Assembly: GCA_023374025.1 (NCBI GenBank)
Contig: SIJG01000004.1
Coordinates: forward strand, 2,415,226 to 2,479,225
Reading direction: 5' to 3'
Length of the DNA: 64,000 nucleotides
Origin: Heterodera schachtii
Lineage: Eukaryota; Nematoda; Chromadorea; Rhabditida; Heteroderidae
Both the position numbers and the translations under genes were made by a program. Under the pieces are notes generated by a model that had not been told where the DNA came from, did not search any database, and worked only from the letters and a program-made list of their open reading frames with translations. Every line of letters begins with the position of its first letter. Position 1 is the stretch's first letter. This document shows, piece by piece, positions 16,060 to 27,993 of this stretch.

Positions 16060-16560
16060 TTTGATGACGGGAAAAGCAGCAGCAGCAGAATTATGCGAGC
16101 GGTGAGTGATTGGTTGGCTGCCGACCAAAGGCAATCGACGACGAAATGCCCGAGGCAATCAAATGGACGGGAGAGTGCTCCTAAGATGCAGCGAAGTTGT
16201 GGAGGGATATCCGGCTTTGAATGGTTGCAATTGGGCGAAGGATTTGGAATTGGAGGGCATTTCCTCCCCAACCGCCGACTGCACAACGAACACAAACCCA
16301 CGCCCTAAAGAGCACTCGTCCATTTCTCATTCCATTTTTACGTCTTATATTAGCATCCTCCGCGAAAAAAGAATTTCCATCATCCGTGAGACGAAATTTC
16401 ATCTCAATGGATCGATCGCTAATGCAAATCCTGTTCAAATTCTGTGAATTCTTGTCGTACAAATCATTTCGCTACTCAATGAAAACGTCATTTCGAGACT
16501 GTCCTATAATCAACAAATTTTTATTATCTTTTCAAATTATTGTTTCGTGATCAAGAAACA
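16060..16560. other. intergenic region, no gene supported
   Basis: No recognisable protein or RNA gene. A stretch at 16480-16560 is AT-rich. Confidence 0.5.
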
Positions 16561-16789
16561 ATAAGGTGCAGACATTTTTAGTTCGCTGCTGAAGTAGACA
16601 CCTTACTAAAGCCACTCAACATCACCCATGGCGAACGGAGACTCCGTAGTGCCGCCTCCTGACTCAAGACAAACACCACATCCCCGCGGGAAGAATTCCG
16701 AAAGTCCGCTCTTCCTCCTACGGTGATCTGACTGCCCTTGACGAAGAAAGAGACGAACTTCAGCGCACCGACACATCCAATCACTGAAT

Positions 16790-17066
16790 TCGCGACCTAA
16801 CAACAAAATTCACTAAACTGCCAACATCTCCAAAACATATGGCTGGAACATCTCAATCGCTGTCCACAAAACAGCAAAAGCCTATGGAAAACCATAAAAG
16901 ACCTTGGCAACGAAAGCAACACCACTTTGATTTTCAACAACAAGCTTATTTCGACAACTCTAAAGCGGCTTCTCTTATCAATGAATTAAGCGAACCGTCT
17001 TTTCGTAATTCTTTTTATTTTACTTACATTAGTGAAGAAAACAGAGTTCTGTACAAAATGGCATAA
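16790..17066 (+). pseudogene. possible degraded non-LTR retrotransposon fragment
   Basis: One frame reads WLEHLNRCPQNSKSLWKTI followed by KDLGNESNTTL and then a stop; the neighbouring frame continues with SLINELSEPSFRNSFYFTYI. The SKSLWKTIK-L pattern followed by a segment like the linker before the reverse transcriptase is typical of endonuclease/RT-type non-LTR elements, here broken by a frameshift. The piece is short and the call is tentative. Confidence 0.35.
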
Positions 17067-17106
17067 GTAATGTAAAGGCAAATTTCTACACTTTTTTGTT
17101 TTGTTT

Positions 17107-18769
17107 TTATTGGGCGTATTCGGAGTCAATGAATTTGGCGATTGTGTTCAGTTGGATGTTGGAAGTGCCTTCATAAATAGTCCCTGAAATTGGCAAAAAT
17201 TAAGGAATTTGCTTTGTTATTAAAGACCGATTTTGCAGTCCCTGTAGTATTTTTCAATAGGAAATTCTTTGGTGAAACCAACTCCGCCCATTAGTTCGAT
17301 GCATTTGCTCGTCACTTTCGTGGCCACATTCGAAGAGAATAATTTGGAAATTGCCGCTTCTTTTATGTAAGGCAAATTCGATTCCTTCAGACGCGCGGCA
17401 TTGTACACAAGCAAACGGGTGGCCTCAATATCGCATGCCAAGTCGGCAAGTTGGTGTTGGACAGCCTAAAGAATCCCATCCGTAATTCAAAATGTTTTTA
17501 TCGCCTAAGCTACCTGGAAGTCGATAATCCGTTGTCCAAATTGTTTTCTCTCCTGAAGATATGGAACAGTTTGATCAAAGCACCCCTGGGCCAGCCCAAG
17601 CATTTGTGCCGCAATTCCAATTCGTCCCGCGTTTAGACATTCGATCGCCATTTTATATCCTTAAAAGCATCATAGAATTAAAGAGGGCATATAGGGCTTT
17701 TAGACCACGAACCTTTGCCATATTCGCCAAGAATGGCACTTTTCGGGACTCGGACCTCGTCGAAATGGACAGGACATGTCGAACTTGCTCTAATGCCGAG
17801 TTTGTCCTCATGTTTTGCAACAGTAACTCCTGCAATTTGTTGAAATGTCTTCCCAGCAAATGAACCTCGTCGTTAACCTTTCAGATTCCGGTCAACCAAA
17901 AAACATGTGATCCCCCGGTACCCTTTCGTTGGTTCCGCGTTGGCCATCACATAAAAAGATGGAATTGTTCAAACCAATGAAATCGAAAAAAATACGAGAA
18001 AAAACTTGGCGAAAGAGGCATTGGAAATCCACATCTTTGAGCCCGAAATCAAAAAATCATCGCCGTCCGGAAGAGCAACGGTTTTCAATGCGAATGCGTC
18101 GGATCCACTCCCAGCTTCAGAAAGGCAAAAGGCACCAATCTTTTGATAGACAAATAAAACGAGGAGGGAGCAAGGCCGTTCCTACCCAATCCTTCACAAT
18201 TCGTGTCAAATACTTCTGTTTTTGCTCTTCCGTTCCATTTTCTATAATCAATGGTGCAACTAAAGTCTAAATAAACAATGAATAAGCAAAATTCTGGCTG
18301 AATAAGGAAAGGCACACATTTTGAACATCGACCAAAACCGCAACCGATGGGTCGACTTTTGCCAATTCTTCTACGGTTAAAGCCACATTGAAGAAGCTGG
18401 ACTCGGAACCGCCAAACTTCTCTGCTATTTCGATGCCCATAAGCTGAAATAAATTATCAAAACTGGTAAATTCGTGGATCCGTACCCCATTTGCAAACAC
18501 GCCTTCGATCACTCGCCTGTCCATCTCCGATTTCACATCCATTTCTTTCACAAGCGGTCGTATGACACTCTCAGAAAACTGTTTAACTATAAAAGGACCA
18601 AAAATAAATAGATTCCGCGTATTTAACCCGATTGCTTAAGTGCGACTTCGTCCTCGCTAAGATATGTAAGCGGAGCAGGCGGTGCTTCTGCGGCGACTCG
18701 TGGCAATGCATTTCTACTGGCAACACCCAAAAAGGCAGTCGCTTGTCGAGAAACAAAGGAAATGTGCAT
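17107..18769 (-). CDS. ACADSB: short/branched-chain acyl-CoA dehydrogenase, mitochondrial
   Basis: This FAD enzyme oxidises 2-methylbutyryl- and short-chain acyl-CoA in the mitochondrial matrix (isoleucine breakdown). The start at 18769 gives a basic, acid-free presequence ([20 protein letters not shown]). Then follow the N-terminal helical domain ([30 protein letters not shown]), the middle beta domain (18230-17900), [21 protein letters not shown] with [12 protein letters not shown] (17610-17440), and a C-terminal exon with [20 protein letters not shown] (17290-17230). The last exon carries the catalytic-base motif [15 protein letters not shown] (17190-17120). Length and domain order are normal. 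ACADSB fits best, but the general short-chain enzyme cannot be excluded without an alignment. Confidence 0.88.
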
Positions 18770-19738
18770 TTTTAGTGACAGTGTAAATTCGTTATGCTAA
18801 AGAAAACTTGGCGAAAACCTGAAATTTTTCAAGTTTTAAAAATACTCGGACTATTATAAAAAAAGAAATTTGGAAAAAATTGAGGAAAACAAAAATTTTG
18901 AGCTTACATATAAATTATATATCAAGATTCGTCTCGATGAGACAAGTTGAATGGAGCAATTTTTAGGTGTCGGTGCCAATTCTAAACAGAGTCAGACCCG
19001 AGACTGAAGTGTCCAAAGTATTTAATTCGTTTGGAATGATATGGCATAATGTTATTGCTTTAGAGAAATTTCAAATGTGACGCAAAATTTAATCGTTTTT
19101 TGGACAAATACCTGTTGAAAAACTAGCCAAAATTTCAAAAAAAATTTCGGTGGCGTAGGTGGGTGTTGTACAATTCAGTCCCAAATACAGTTGGCTAAAA
19201 GAAAAATTTTGCAGTTTTTAGCACCTAAAAATTGGAGCCCTACATATGAGATGAAACCGGATGGTGCCAATGCCCGTGAAAAGAATGAGAAAAACGAAGT
19301 GAACGGAGGGAGGGTGGGGGGGGGGGGGGGGGGGAGGAGGCAATGCGGACAATCAGAGGGACGGAAGACAATCATTGGCATTGCCATCAATGATGATCGG
19401 TGACAATGACTGAGGGGGAGAGACAGTGCCATTTGCTGCTGATGGGGTGCTAATGTGCCAAAGCACATTCATTTATTTTACAGTGATAATTAGCTTTGTT
19501 GCATCACACTTTTTCCTTGACAATTCCCTTTTTCCTTTCCCCCTCGCCCCCATTTTCCGTTTCATTTATGGCCTTCAAATTCTTCGGTGCCCCTTTATGC
19601 CAAATGTTATTCTTCTGCTGAATGTTTTTACTGATAAAATTCGTCAGTCCCTCTCCTCCCTTTAATCATTGGAATGTTGTTATTTTATGGGATTTCTTGT
19701 TAGGAAAGTGGCGAAGTTTTCACAGCGACTGCCCCCAG
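18770..19738. other. intergenic region with a poly-G tract
   Basis: AT-rich sequence with a run of about 20 G at 19315-19335. No gene, RNA or complete element could be supported. Confidence 0.5.
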
Positions 19739-19753
19739 CAAGCCCGTAACCAG

Positions 19754-21233
19754 GGGCCGTAGTCAAAGAAGGTGGTTATTTGACCAGGTCAAATAACTCC
19801 CAACCATGTGAAAAACGGCAGTAAAAGAAGATGGTAAATTTTCTGCTGGAGCAACTAGCAACCACCATTATTTAACCGACAACCATCTTCTTTTACTTTA
19901 CCACCAACTTTCTACCATGAACTTATTAAAATTTGCACTGATTATTTTAAATACAGTCATGGTCATACACTGTGTAACATTAGAATAAAGACACCCTATT
20001 TTTTATGAGTTTGATCAATCAGCATATACATCTGAAAGAGCACAGAATGCTCTACAATATGCAAAAGACCGCAAGTCTCTACGATTTATACCCGCTGAGA
20101 TATGGGCAGTTCAGTTTCGGCGTCTACAAAAAGTACTGTATTTCTTAACAAAATAGTGCATTTTACAGTAAAATGATCAACACTGAAATTGAAGTGCCCA
20201 TGTCTCAGCGGGTATAAGTCGCAGACCCATCATTCAAAAAGCAAACCCGTACAAAATTGTGTTCTCTTTATGGCAGGCCAACTCAAATTTTCCAGAAAAA
20301 TTTTTCCAACCCCCTAGGAATTTTTTTCGAAAATTTCCCCGATTTCTAGCCATTTTTGGCTTTTCAAATCACAATGAAGGAGTGATCTGATCAGGTTGAT
20401 GTAAAAGACTTTTTTGATCAGCATAAGAAGTTAGCTTAGCAGGAATTTTTTGAGAATTTTGGCCCATAAAATATTGATTTTATTTGCAAATAATCAAACT
20501 GTCCGTACACTTTTGACCACCAAAAATTGGGGGCATATTGACTTGCCAAATTGTATCGCCATACAAAGAACATCTACAAAACTATGGATGATGCTATTGG
20601 ATAGCCCATAAAAACGCTACAAAATTACAAAATAAAACTTTTTAATTCACTTTCATTTTTCATTGGTTTTCTACATTTTACATTTTATATAATGAGTGTC
20701 CGTACACATATGACCATGACTGTAAATAGGCAAAATAATGTTTAAATTGCATAGAAAATTTGTAGAATAAATAAAAATAATTATTATTTATGAATTAAAT
20801 TTTTCTAAGTTTTTTTTAATATTTAAGATATTCCGGCATTTAGAAGCTATTTTATTAAAAATTTACATAGGTTTTTTTTATTATTTTAATTAATACATTG
20901 TTTTTGATATAATTATATAATCTAAAAATTCAAGTATCACTCAAAATATAAAAATTATTGGTTAGTTTGTTTTTTTATCTTTTAAAAATATTTAACGATA
21001 GAATTAATTTAAACGCTTTATATAAATCGATAGCGGAGATGTTGGCGTTTTACCATGGTTACATGGTTAGTTAACCACCAACCATGTTCTTTTACTGTGC
21101 GTTCAAAAACCACGAACCATCATGGTCAAATGACCAGGTTAAATGACCATGAACCTGTGGTTGCTCATTTGCTACGGGTAAACCATGATGGTAGTAGTTA
21201 TTTAACCATAACCACCTTCTTTGACTACGGCCC
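19754..21233. mobile_element. TIR element with CAG duplication (level 2)
   Basis: Terminal inverted repeats GGGCCGTAGTCAAAGAAGG(TGGTTAT) are near perfect over 26 bp. A CAG triplet flanks both ends (19751-19753, 21234-21236). Subterminal sequences contain many ACCATGGTT-like short palindromes. There is no transposase. A third element is inserted inside. A 3-bp duplication with a GGG start suggests a PIF/Harbinger-like or related superfamily, but this is inference. Confidence 0.65.
19954..20722. mobile_element. Tc1/mariner-like non-autonomous element (level 3)
   Basis: Terminal inverted repeats CAGTCATGGTCATA are flanked by TA on both sides (19952-19953 and 20723-20724), the Tc1/mariner target site. 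The 769-bp interior has no transposase. It shares a GATC-containing internal module (about 20264-20470) with the foldback element at 29020-30040. Confidence 0.75.
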
Positions 21234-21578
21234 CAGGGGGGGGGGGAGGGGGGCAAGGGGGCAGTTGCCCCCCCCCCCCGAAATGAAAAATTAAAATTTT
21301 TTCCAGTATGGCAACTTTTAAAAATTAACCAATTTTCTTAACAAAATGCATTAAACGAATTGACACTGCCGGATCCCCAATTTACCTTACTTGTTGAAAT
21401 TTTAAGCCCAAAAATTAGCCCTGTTTTTTTTTTTTTTGCGAAAAGCGGCTACAAATTCCTGTTTTTTTTCCTATGCTCAAATTTTAAAATAACCCTGGAG
21501 AAATTTCTTCACCCGAAGAGCAAAAAAACAAAGCTCTTCGGTTGCCCCTCCCGAAATTTTTTTCTGGTTACGGGTTTG

Positions 21579-22153
21579 ATTGCCACCCCCCCCCTTTCCT
21601 TCTTTTAATATTTTACCATTTGTTCGGTGTTTTTTCTGAATGTCCTAATGCTAATTTCTATGTGCCATCTTCTTAATGTGCTGTATCATTTTTTGTCACT
21701 TCCATTTCCTTTATTTTATTTTGTCATTTTTAAAAATTTTTTGGTGGGCCATTAAATGTTTCATTGGGATGGAAATGCATTCGCATTCGGATAGCCTTTT
21801 TCATCCTGACATCAAAGAAGAATTGCCGATCCTTTGGCCTTTGTTCCTGAGGGGCCCTTCGTTTTGTCCGTTTCTGTTTGATTGGCACTCACTGGGAGGT
21901 CCGAGTTGGCCAAACAAATTGGATTATGGGAACCCACCGGAAAAGAATGAAACCATCAGCAGCAAAGAGACAGAATAAAATTCGGACGGGGGGGGGGTAA
22001 AAAGCCATTCGTCCAATTGATGTGCCATTGTCAACAAATCCATGAGAAATGCGATATGTAAAAGCTGATTAAGCGTGCCATCGTTGTCCGATCGTCGCTG
22101 AATTCGTTTGATTGGCCAATTGTGCCTCCGATTTGACTGCTTTTCGTCTTGCC
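21579..22153. other. intergenic region before the GPCR gene
   Basis: No protein gene supported. Promoter and 5' leader of the GPCR are expected here. A short run of C (21588-21596) and of G (21989-21997) are present. Confidence 0.4.
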
Positions 22154-24695
22154 ATGGCTTCTCTCCCCTCGCCTTCTTCGTCTGCTCCCTCTCTTTCCTT
22201 CTTTCCCTCCTGCAATGCTTCCTACCCGTGGCGACCCCTTGGCAAAGTTCTCGACCTTTACGTCCTTCCGGCCGTGTGTTTGTCAGGCCTGTTCCTCAAC
22301 ATCGCCTGCATCGTTGTCTTCGTTCGACGGTTTGTCTCGGCATTTTACATATCTCTGACTGTCTGGTCGGTAATATATTCCTTTTTTTCTTTGCTTTCTT
22401 GGCCTTCTCTCTCTCTCTCTCTATTCTGTCTTTCTCTCTATTCTCTCTCTCTCTGTTTCACACTCTCTCTTTATTAAATGCATTTTCTTTACTTTCAATT
22501 CTTCCTTTTCTGTGCTTTTATTTTTGCAGTTTTGTGAGTGATACCATTACAGTAAGACGATTGTACTGTACTACTCTACCAATACGATATCAACAGCAAA
22601 TGCCAATGGATTTTCTTATCACCAAAATGGGGACGACTGCTCATTTTCAATGTCTCGCAAAATGTCGACGACGACAGTCTTTGGTGGCCAACAATTGGCC
22701 CTTCCCGCAAATCGAATGCGCAACAGTTCGGCGATCAACGGCACCAGCTTATTTTTCGCCACAGGTGGAGGGAGCAAACTGCTGAAAGAAGAATTAAGCA
22801 TGGAGGAACAGATCATTACAGTGCGGGCACGACAGCCGACAAGGCATGGACAAGGAAAAGCCAAGGGATAGGAAAAGCCATGGGGAGGAAAAGCCATTGG
22901 TGAAAAGCATGAGGAAGGAAAAGCCTTGGGCTAGGAAAAGCCATGGGGAGGAAAAGCCAAGGGACGGGAAAAGCCATGGAAGTAAAGAAGTAAGACGGAT
23001 GTAAAGCCGTAAGAATCGGGAGGGTTTTTATCGTTGCTTTGGAAATGCATTTGCCCTTCGGATCACCTCCCTTTTCCTTGTCCCCCTCCAGAAACTCTCA
23101 TCCGCTTATCCCCGTCCTCATCGTTCTGTCAGTCTGCGACTCTCTTCAATTGCTGTTCTCCCTGCTCGTCCTCTATTTGCCGGCCCTCCATGACCATTTG
23201 GAAATGGACCCTTTGGGCTGTGTTGCCCAATTGGCCTATTTGGCCACCGGATGTTTGGCCGGTGGGCTTTTGACTGCGAATTGTGCCTCCATTTGGACAA
23301 TGTAAGACTTCAACGGATTCTTCATTTGCTGAATGCTCCCCCCCCCCCAAAAAAAGGTGTTATATTTCCATCCGACGGCACCGTGCCATCGTTCGACCTC
23401 TGTCCGCAATTTCTTCCTCAAAGCTTACCAACAAAGTGTCGCTTTTTGCCATCGCATTTGCTGCTCTTTTCTTCAATTTGCCCGTTTGGTTCGAATTCGC
23501 CTGGGCCATTGAGCGAGTGCCCATGGCCGACGGCACCGTGCGGCGACTGATTTGGCACTCGCGCTCGAGTTTGGCACAGAATGAGGCTTATCGTTTTCTG
23601 GTGTGTGTTGAAATCCGTTTTCCGTAATTTCAGTTTTTTCTTCAGATGCATAAGGTTCTCTACCCGTTCTGCGTTTATTTGGCAAGTGCTCCTTTCTCTA
23701 CCTTTCCCCTTTTATCTCTACCTTTTCCCCTTTTTCTCTGCCTTTCCCTTTGTCTCTACCTTTTCCCCTTTTTCTCTGCCTTTCGCTTTGTCTCTACCTT
23801 TTCCCCTTTTTCTCTGTCTTTTCCCTTTTGAATTGTTTTTCATTACGCCAATCCCTTCGCTTCTCAGATCCCTCTCGTGCTGATTTCCGTGCTCAACATT
23901 CGCATTTTGACTTTCATCCGTTCGTCCTCTCGCCTCCAATCCGTCGGCCATCGCCGTAGGATGGAAAAGGAGCGACGTTCCGTTTGGCTGCTCATTTCCA
24001 TCGTTTTGCTATTTTTCCTCTGTCATACCGGTAAGCCGGCATTTCTATTAAAATCAAAACAAGAGTTTGATGAGTTTTCGTCCAATAAACACAAAGAAGC
24101 GCCTTAGACTTTTCTCTGTGACTTAAACTCTTCCCACCCAAAATATCGTAGGCGGTCTGATTATCCGATTTGTCGACCTTCGACAATATGGCAACGAGCA
24201 GTGTTTTGTGTTTGCAAAGGTGGGAGGAAAGGGGCGGGAGGGAATAATTGGTTAATTCGCTTTCAAATTAATAAAATGATGTCACTTTTTTTCAATAATT
24301 TATTTCCATGGATTGAGGTTAATGTTTAATTTCGCTTTCCTTTTGCTTTTGTTTTCTCAATTTGTTCGCTGTGTCAGGACCTGGTCAACTTTCTGTTCAA
24401 CATCAATTCCTTCGCCAATCCAATGCTTTACTTCTTCTTCACCAAACAATTCCGCGACTTGCGCGTCACTTGGGCCTCTTCTTATCAGTGCCGTCACAGC
24501 ACAACCGCCGCAAATGCTTCCGCGACTCAAATGTTACGACGAGAGAAAATACAACAACAGCAGGAGAAGAGGGCAACAGAGTTGGGCAAGGCGGAGGGAG
24601 AGGAGAGAAAAGAACGACTGCGAAGGACGGCGGAAGCTGCAGGGAAGGGCAGGACAGTGATCAATGGGGAGGAAAGTGATCAATTGGAAGAGTGA
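22154..24695 (+). CDS. FMRFamide-receptor-like class A GPCR
   Basis: This is a seven-helix G-protein-coupled receptor, probably for a neuropeptide. Visible parts in order: N-terminus from the ATG at 22154 with a CNASY glycosylation site, helix 1 (DLYVLPAVCLSGLFLNIACI), a long intron, helix 2 (IPVLIVLSVCDSLQLLF, 23110-23160), helix 3 ending SIWTM then CYISIRRHRAIVRP (23290-23400), helix 4 (23440-23500), helix 5 (VYLIPLVLISVLNIRIL), helix 6 (VWLLISIVLLFFLCHTGG) and helix 7 (FLFNINSFANPMLYFFFTKQF, 24380-24450), then a Gln/Glu/Arg-rich tail to the stop at 24695. NPxxY is present as NPMLY, but the DRY box reads RRH. One helix-5 intron starts with GC (TTG|GCAAGTG). The FMRFamide-receptor subfamily is inferred from helices 6-7; the ligand is unknown. 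Confidence 0.8.
22855..22985. repeat. GGAAAAGCCATGGG minisatellite in GPCR intron 1
   Basis: Seven or eight imperfect units of roughly 15-18 bp around GGAAAAGCC[AT][TA]GGG. It lies in the first large GPCR intron. Confidence 0.75.
23700..23830. repeat. pyrimidine tandem repeat in a GPCR intron
   Basis: Units of CTCTACCTTTTCCCCTTTTT followed by CTCTGCCTTTCCCTTTG recur about four times inside the GC–AG intron at helix 5. Confidence 0.7.
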
Positions 24696-24782
24696 TCAAT
24701 AGGGAACTGATCAATAAGGAAAGTGATCAATTGAGAAAGAGATCAATAGAGAGAGTGATCAATTGGGAAAGTGATCCCGAGT
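24682..24782. repeat. GTGATCAAT minisatellite after the GPCR stop
   Basis: Seven imperfect units of about 15-16 bp with core (A)GTGATCAAT[TA]G start in the last GPCR codons and run into the 3' flank. Confidence 0.75.
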
Positions 24783-24946
24783 GGGAGAATTTGGTCAATT
24801 AGGGGATAAAAAACATCAAAGTTGGATCTGTTGTAAAAATAAATTCAATTTATTTTATGTTTGTATTTATGAATCTATCTGAAATTAATTTTAAAAAAAA
24901 CATTTTAATTGAAATGCAAGGGAATGGTTCTCTGATTGGATATGTC

Positions 24947-25704
24947 TTACGTACTTTTGGCATTAACAAGTAAAAACAATGCTTTTAAAAGTGCTGTTAT
25001 GATAGCCAATGCCACCGAAATTCCGCCGTATCGCCGCCCATCCGCTCCGTTGGCCATGTCCGCCTCCGTCTCGTGCGTGTTACACGCGTTCGTTTCGCAA
25101 CTGCACACGCGCACAGTCTCTCTGCAAATTGAATTGCTCATCAGCCAATGCTTCTCCCGTCTGATCAACTGGTTAATCCCCCCAGCACTTCGAATTTGGC
25201 GTGCTAAGTTCGGGCCAAATTTGACCAATGGCCAAGTCCATGCAAATATGTTCTCGTTGGATATATTCAAGCTCAGTCGGCACATCTTCCGAACTCGCCG
25301 AAGAAGTGGCCATTGCGAAAACATCGGTGGAACACCCGCGCACAAAAGTGAACGGTTTTCGTTCATTTTGTATGCCTGGAAAAACAAAATCTGAAACGAA
25401 TTTTAATGAAACTAACCACCGAAGTATTGAGGCTCAAGAACACTGACACAATTGCCATCGCAGGGAATGGTGGAGCCGAAAGAGGCCAAGTCCAATTTGG
25501 AGTCGCAGAGGCGGTCGAAGAGGAGGGGCTGACCGAACAGGCGAACGTTGGAGGAACGGCGGAACAGCAACTCGTACTCCTCAGAAGCACATGAGTAGCA
25601 ACTTTGGGGAGAGAGACGGACGGACCAATGGAAGAAAAAGCGGGGGGGGGGGGGGCGGGGGAGACCCCTCACTTTTGTGCCCATCCCCCCCCCCATTGCC
25701 CAAC
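24947..25704 (-). CDS. Ly6/uPAR (three-finger) superfamily membrane-anchored protein
   Basis: Exons encode a cysteine-rich extracellular domain: SCYSCASEEYELLF at the start, FDRLCDSKLDLASFG, IPCDGNCVSVLEP, FVRGCSTDVFA, HICMDLAIGQIWPE, and the closing VCSCETNACN, which matches the C-terminal CC…CN signature of three-finger proteins. A hydrophobic C-terminal tail (ISVALAIITALLKALFLL) suggests a GPI-anchor signal or membrane anchor. The stop is at 24947. Nematode relatives with this pattern include the ODR-2/HOT family, which act in neurons and on cell surfaces. The signal-peptide exon was not found; a poly-G/poly-C region just upstream (25635-25700) complicates the model. Confidence 0.7.
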
Positions 25705-27985
25705 AATTCGACAATGATCATTATGCCAAATTTATTAGAAAATGAACGAATTCCAAATGACCAATTAACCTGATAAGCGGATACTCCGGCAATGACCTTC
25801 TATTCGAGGAAATATGAGAAGCGTAAAGGAAAAGTCGGAGAAGGAAAAGAAAGGCCGCGAGGGAAGGGAAAAGCATCAGAAGAAGAAAGGGGAGGGGAAG
25901 AAGAAGGACGAGGAGAGAGGAGACGGAAGAACGGAAGCGGAATAGAACCAACGAAGAATCATTCAGAGAACGCTAAAGGAAGGCGAGGGACATTTTTGAC
26001 AACAAAAGGGCCAAAGGGACATTTTTGAAATTCATTGGGCACCCGAAGGCACCTGTTTTAACAAGCTAACGAGAGGAGGGGAGAAAGTGCCAATAAAATA
26101 ATTACATCAGTTACGAGGGGCAAAAAGAGCGCGGGAAAATTTGTTAGTGGGAAAAGCGGCGGGGAATTGAGGGATAATGGCAAATGGAAGGGGAGAGGGA
26201 AAGGCGGAGGGGGAGGGAGAATTGTTACTCCGTGGGATTTTGAGGGGAAATGAAGTAATGAGGACAAGTGGGGGGGGGGGGGGGGGATCGTGTCCACTAT
26301 TGTTGTTCCATATCGCTCAAATAGTCTTTTGGAGATGGAAATCCAACCCTTTCGCCCCCCCCCCCCCTCAGGGGATGGTGTTGCATTTGCCAATTAGCGA
26401 AATTGCACCCGCCCCCTCCCTCCCCCACTTTCCTGGCACTTCCGTGTGCATCGAATTTGTTTCTTTGCCTTCAATTAATCCAATTTGGGCTTTTCTATTA
26501 AACCCATTCAAATCTATGGTAATTAGTGAGTGCTAACGCCTTTCCCTCTTCAAATGACAAAAATGAAGTCGAAAGTGTGAAGAGAGGATGCTTTTTTGGT
26601 GAAAAGTGCTTCTCGTACTTTCAAATTTTCTTCTAAAATTTAGAGTTGGGAAGGACTCGGCGTCTTCCGGTCCAAAACAATGGGAAGAAAATTGAAGCCA
26701 TTGGGGGCCATTTGGGGGCCAATTCACGCTCCATTGGCCATGTTGCGTTAAGCAAAACTTGACTAATCAATTTCTATGACCAATCAATGATAAGGCGAAT
26801 CTGTTGGCCCTATTAATCAAAAGTGGTGAGTCTGAAGGGATTGGCCGGTCGGTTTAGTCAATTTGTGGCCTTAAATGTGCGAAGAATGAATTTGAGGATT
26901 GAGAAAGGCGGGGGGGGGGGGGGGGGAAATTGGGAATACCCTCTCAAATTATGAGTGGGGAATAAATGCTTTTCAGCTGCGGCATGTCCAACCTCCTCTC
27001 AATACGGCACGCATTGGCGCCAACCAAACCGCGGCTCGCCTTCCCTTTGCCGCCGGTTGTTTATTTCGCCGTCATCGCCGTTTTATGGTGCCAAAAGAAA
27101 TTGGACGGGGCGGGAAGAAGGAACTGGGCGATGATTATGTGAAAGGCACGGGGGAGAAGCAGCATATTGTAAAAGACAAAGTGATGGAAAAAAGGAGTGG
27201 AAATTGCGGACAAATAATCGAACAAAAATTAAATAATCACAGGGCCTGACCAGGCATAAAATTTTAGAAATTTAAAGCCATTCCATTTTTAATTATAATT
27301 AACTTGAAAATAATAGTAAAATAAACAAAACTCTATTAAATTTAATTTTTGGAATAAGAATTCGAGATCCAATTCTCTCGATTAAGAAAAATCTCATAAA
27401 TAAAATTAAAATATTTATTTAATGTAAATTTACGATAATTCAATGTTTAAACTACTTTAATTTATTGTTTAAAATAATATAAATTAATTGTGAAACATTT
27501 TTATATTAATTTTAATATTTAACATTGTAATTTATTTAATTTTATTATTAATTTAAATAATTATTTATTAAATTAATTATTATTCACTTTTGGACCATTC
27601 GGACTTAGTTCTGATAAGGAAAAACCGTAATTGACTTTGTTTGGACTAAAAAATTCATTTTTACACAATAATTTGCTCGGGAGAGGGGCCGGCGGTGCGG
27701 TCGAGACCAATTCGCTACGGCCAATTCGCCGTGCCTTATTTTATAGTTTTTTTGTCGCGACATTCTTTTGTCAGACTATGAAGCGAACATAGCCAATTTA
27801 GAAGTTTAAACAAATCGTCACGGGTGTAAAGAGAGTGCCGAAAGTGCAGGGAATTGTCTGTCTTCCCAACTCCGTGCAAATGCATTTTGGTCACCTTTTG
27901 ATCACCGGTGTTTGCTCATTTGTCAGTTACCAATGCCAATGGATTAACAAATTAATAAAAAGTGAATAATGTATCTTTGTGTTGT
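25705..27985. other. gene-poor region with homopolymer tracts
   Basis: It holds purine-rich sequence (25800-25930), poly-G or poly-C runs at 26269-26286, 26355-26368 and 26909-26926, and a very AT-rich stretch (27260-27580). Open frames here (for example 26899-27249) lack recognisable similarity, and I see no gene I can defend. Confidence 0.5.
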
Positions 27986-27993
27986 ATTTGGAG

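Larger units (their letters stand above)
19739..21578. mobile_element. outer hAT-like element (level 1 of a nest)
   Basis: The left end is CAAGCCCGTAACCAG and the right end is its inverted relative CTGGTTACGGGTTTG. Just inside the right end lies GGTTGCCCCTCCCGAAATTT, also found at 63297-63340 in another copy. A second element (19754-21233) sits 15 bp inside the left end. A clear target-site duplication was not found, so the family call is tentative. Confidence 0.5.

Noticed and set aside
23480..23500. GGTTCGAATTC as a possible tRNA B box
   Set aside because: It lies in a GPCR coding exon (PVWFEFAW) and no A box or cloverleaf surrounds it. No tRNA, rRNA or spliced-leader gene was found in the window.
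26899..27249. 116-residue plus-strand open frame
   Set aside because: It begins in a poly-G tract, has no recognised similarity and lacks neighbouring exons.
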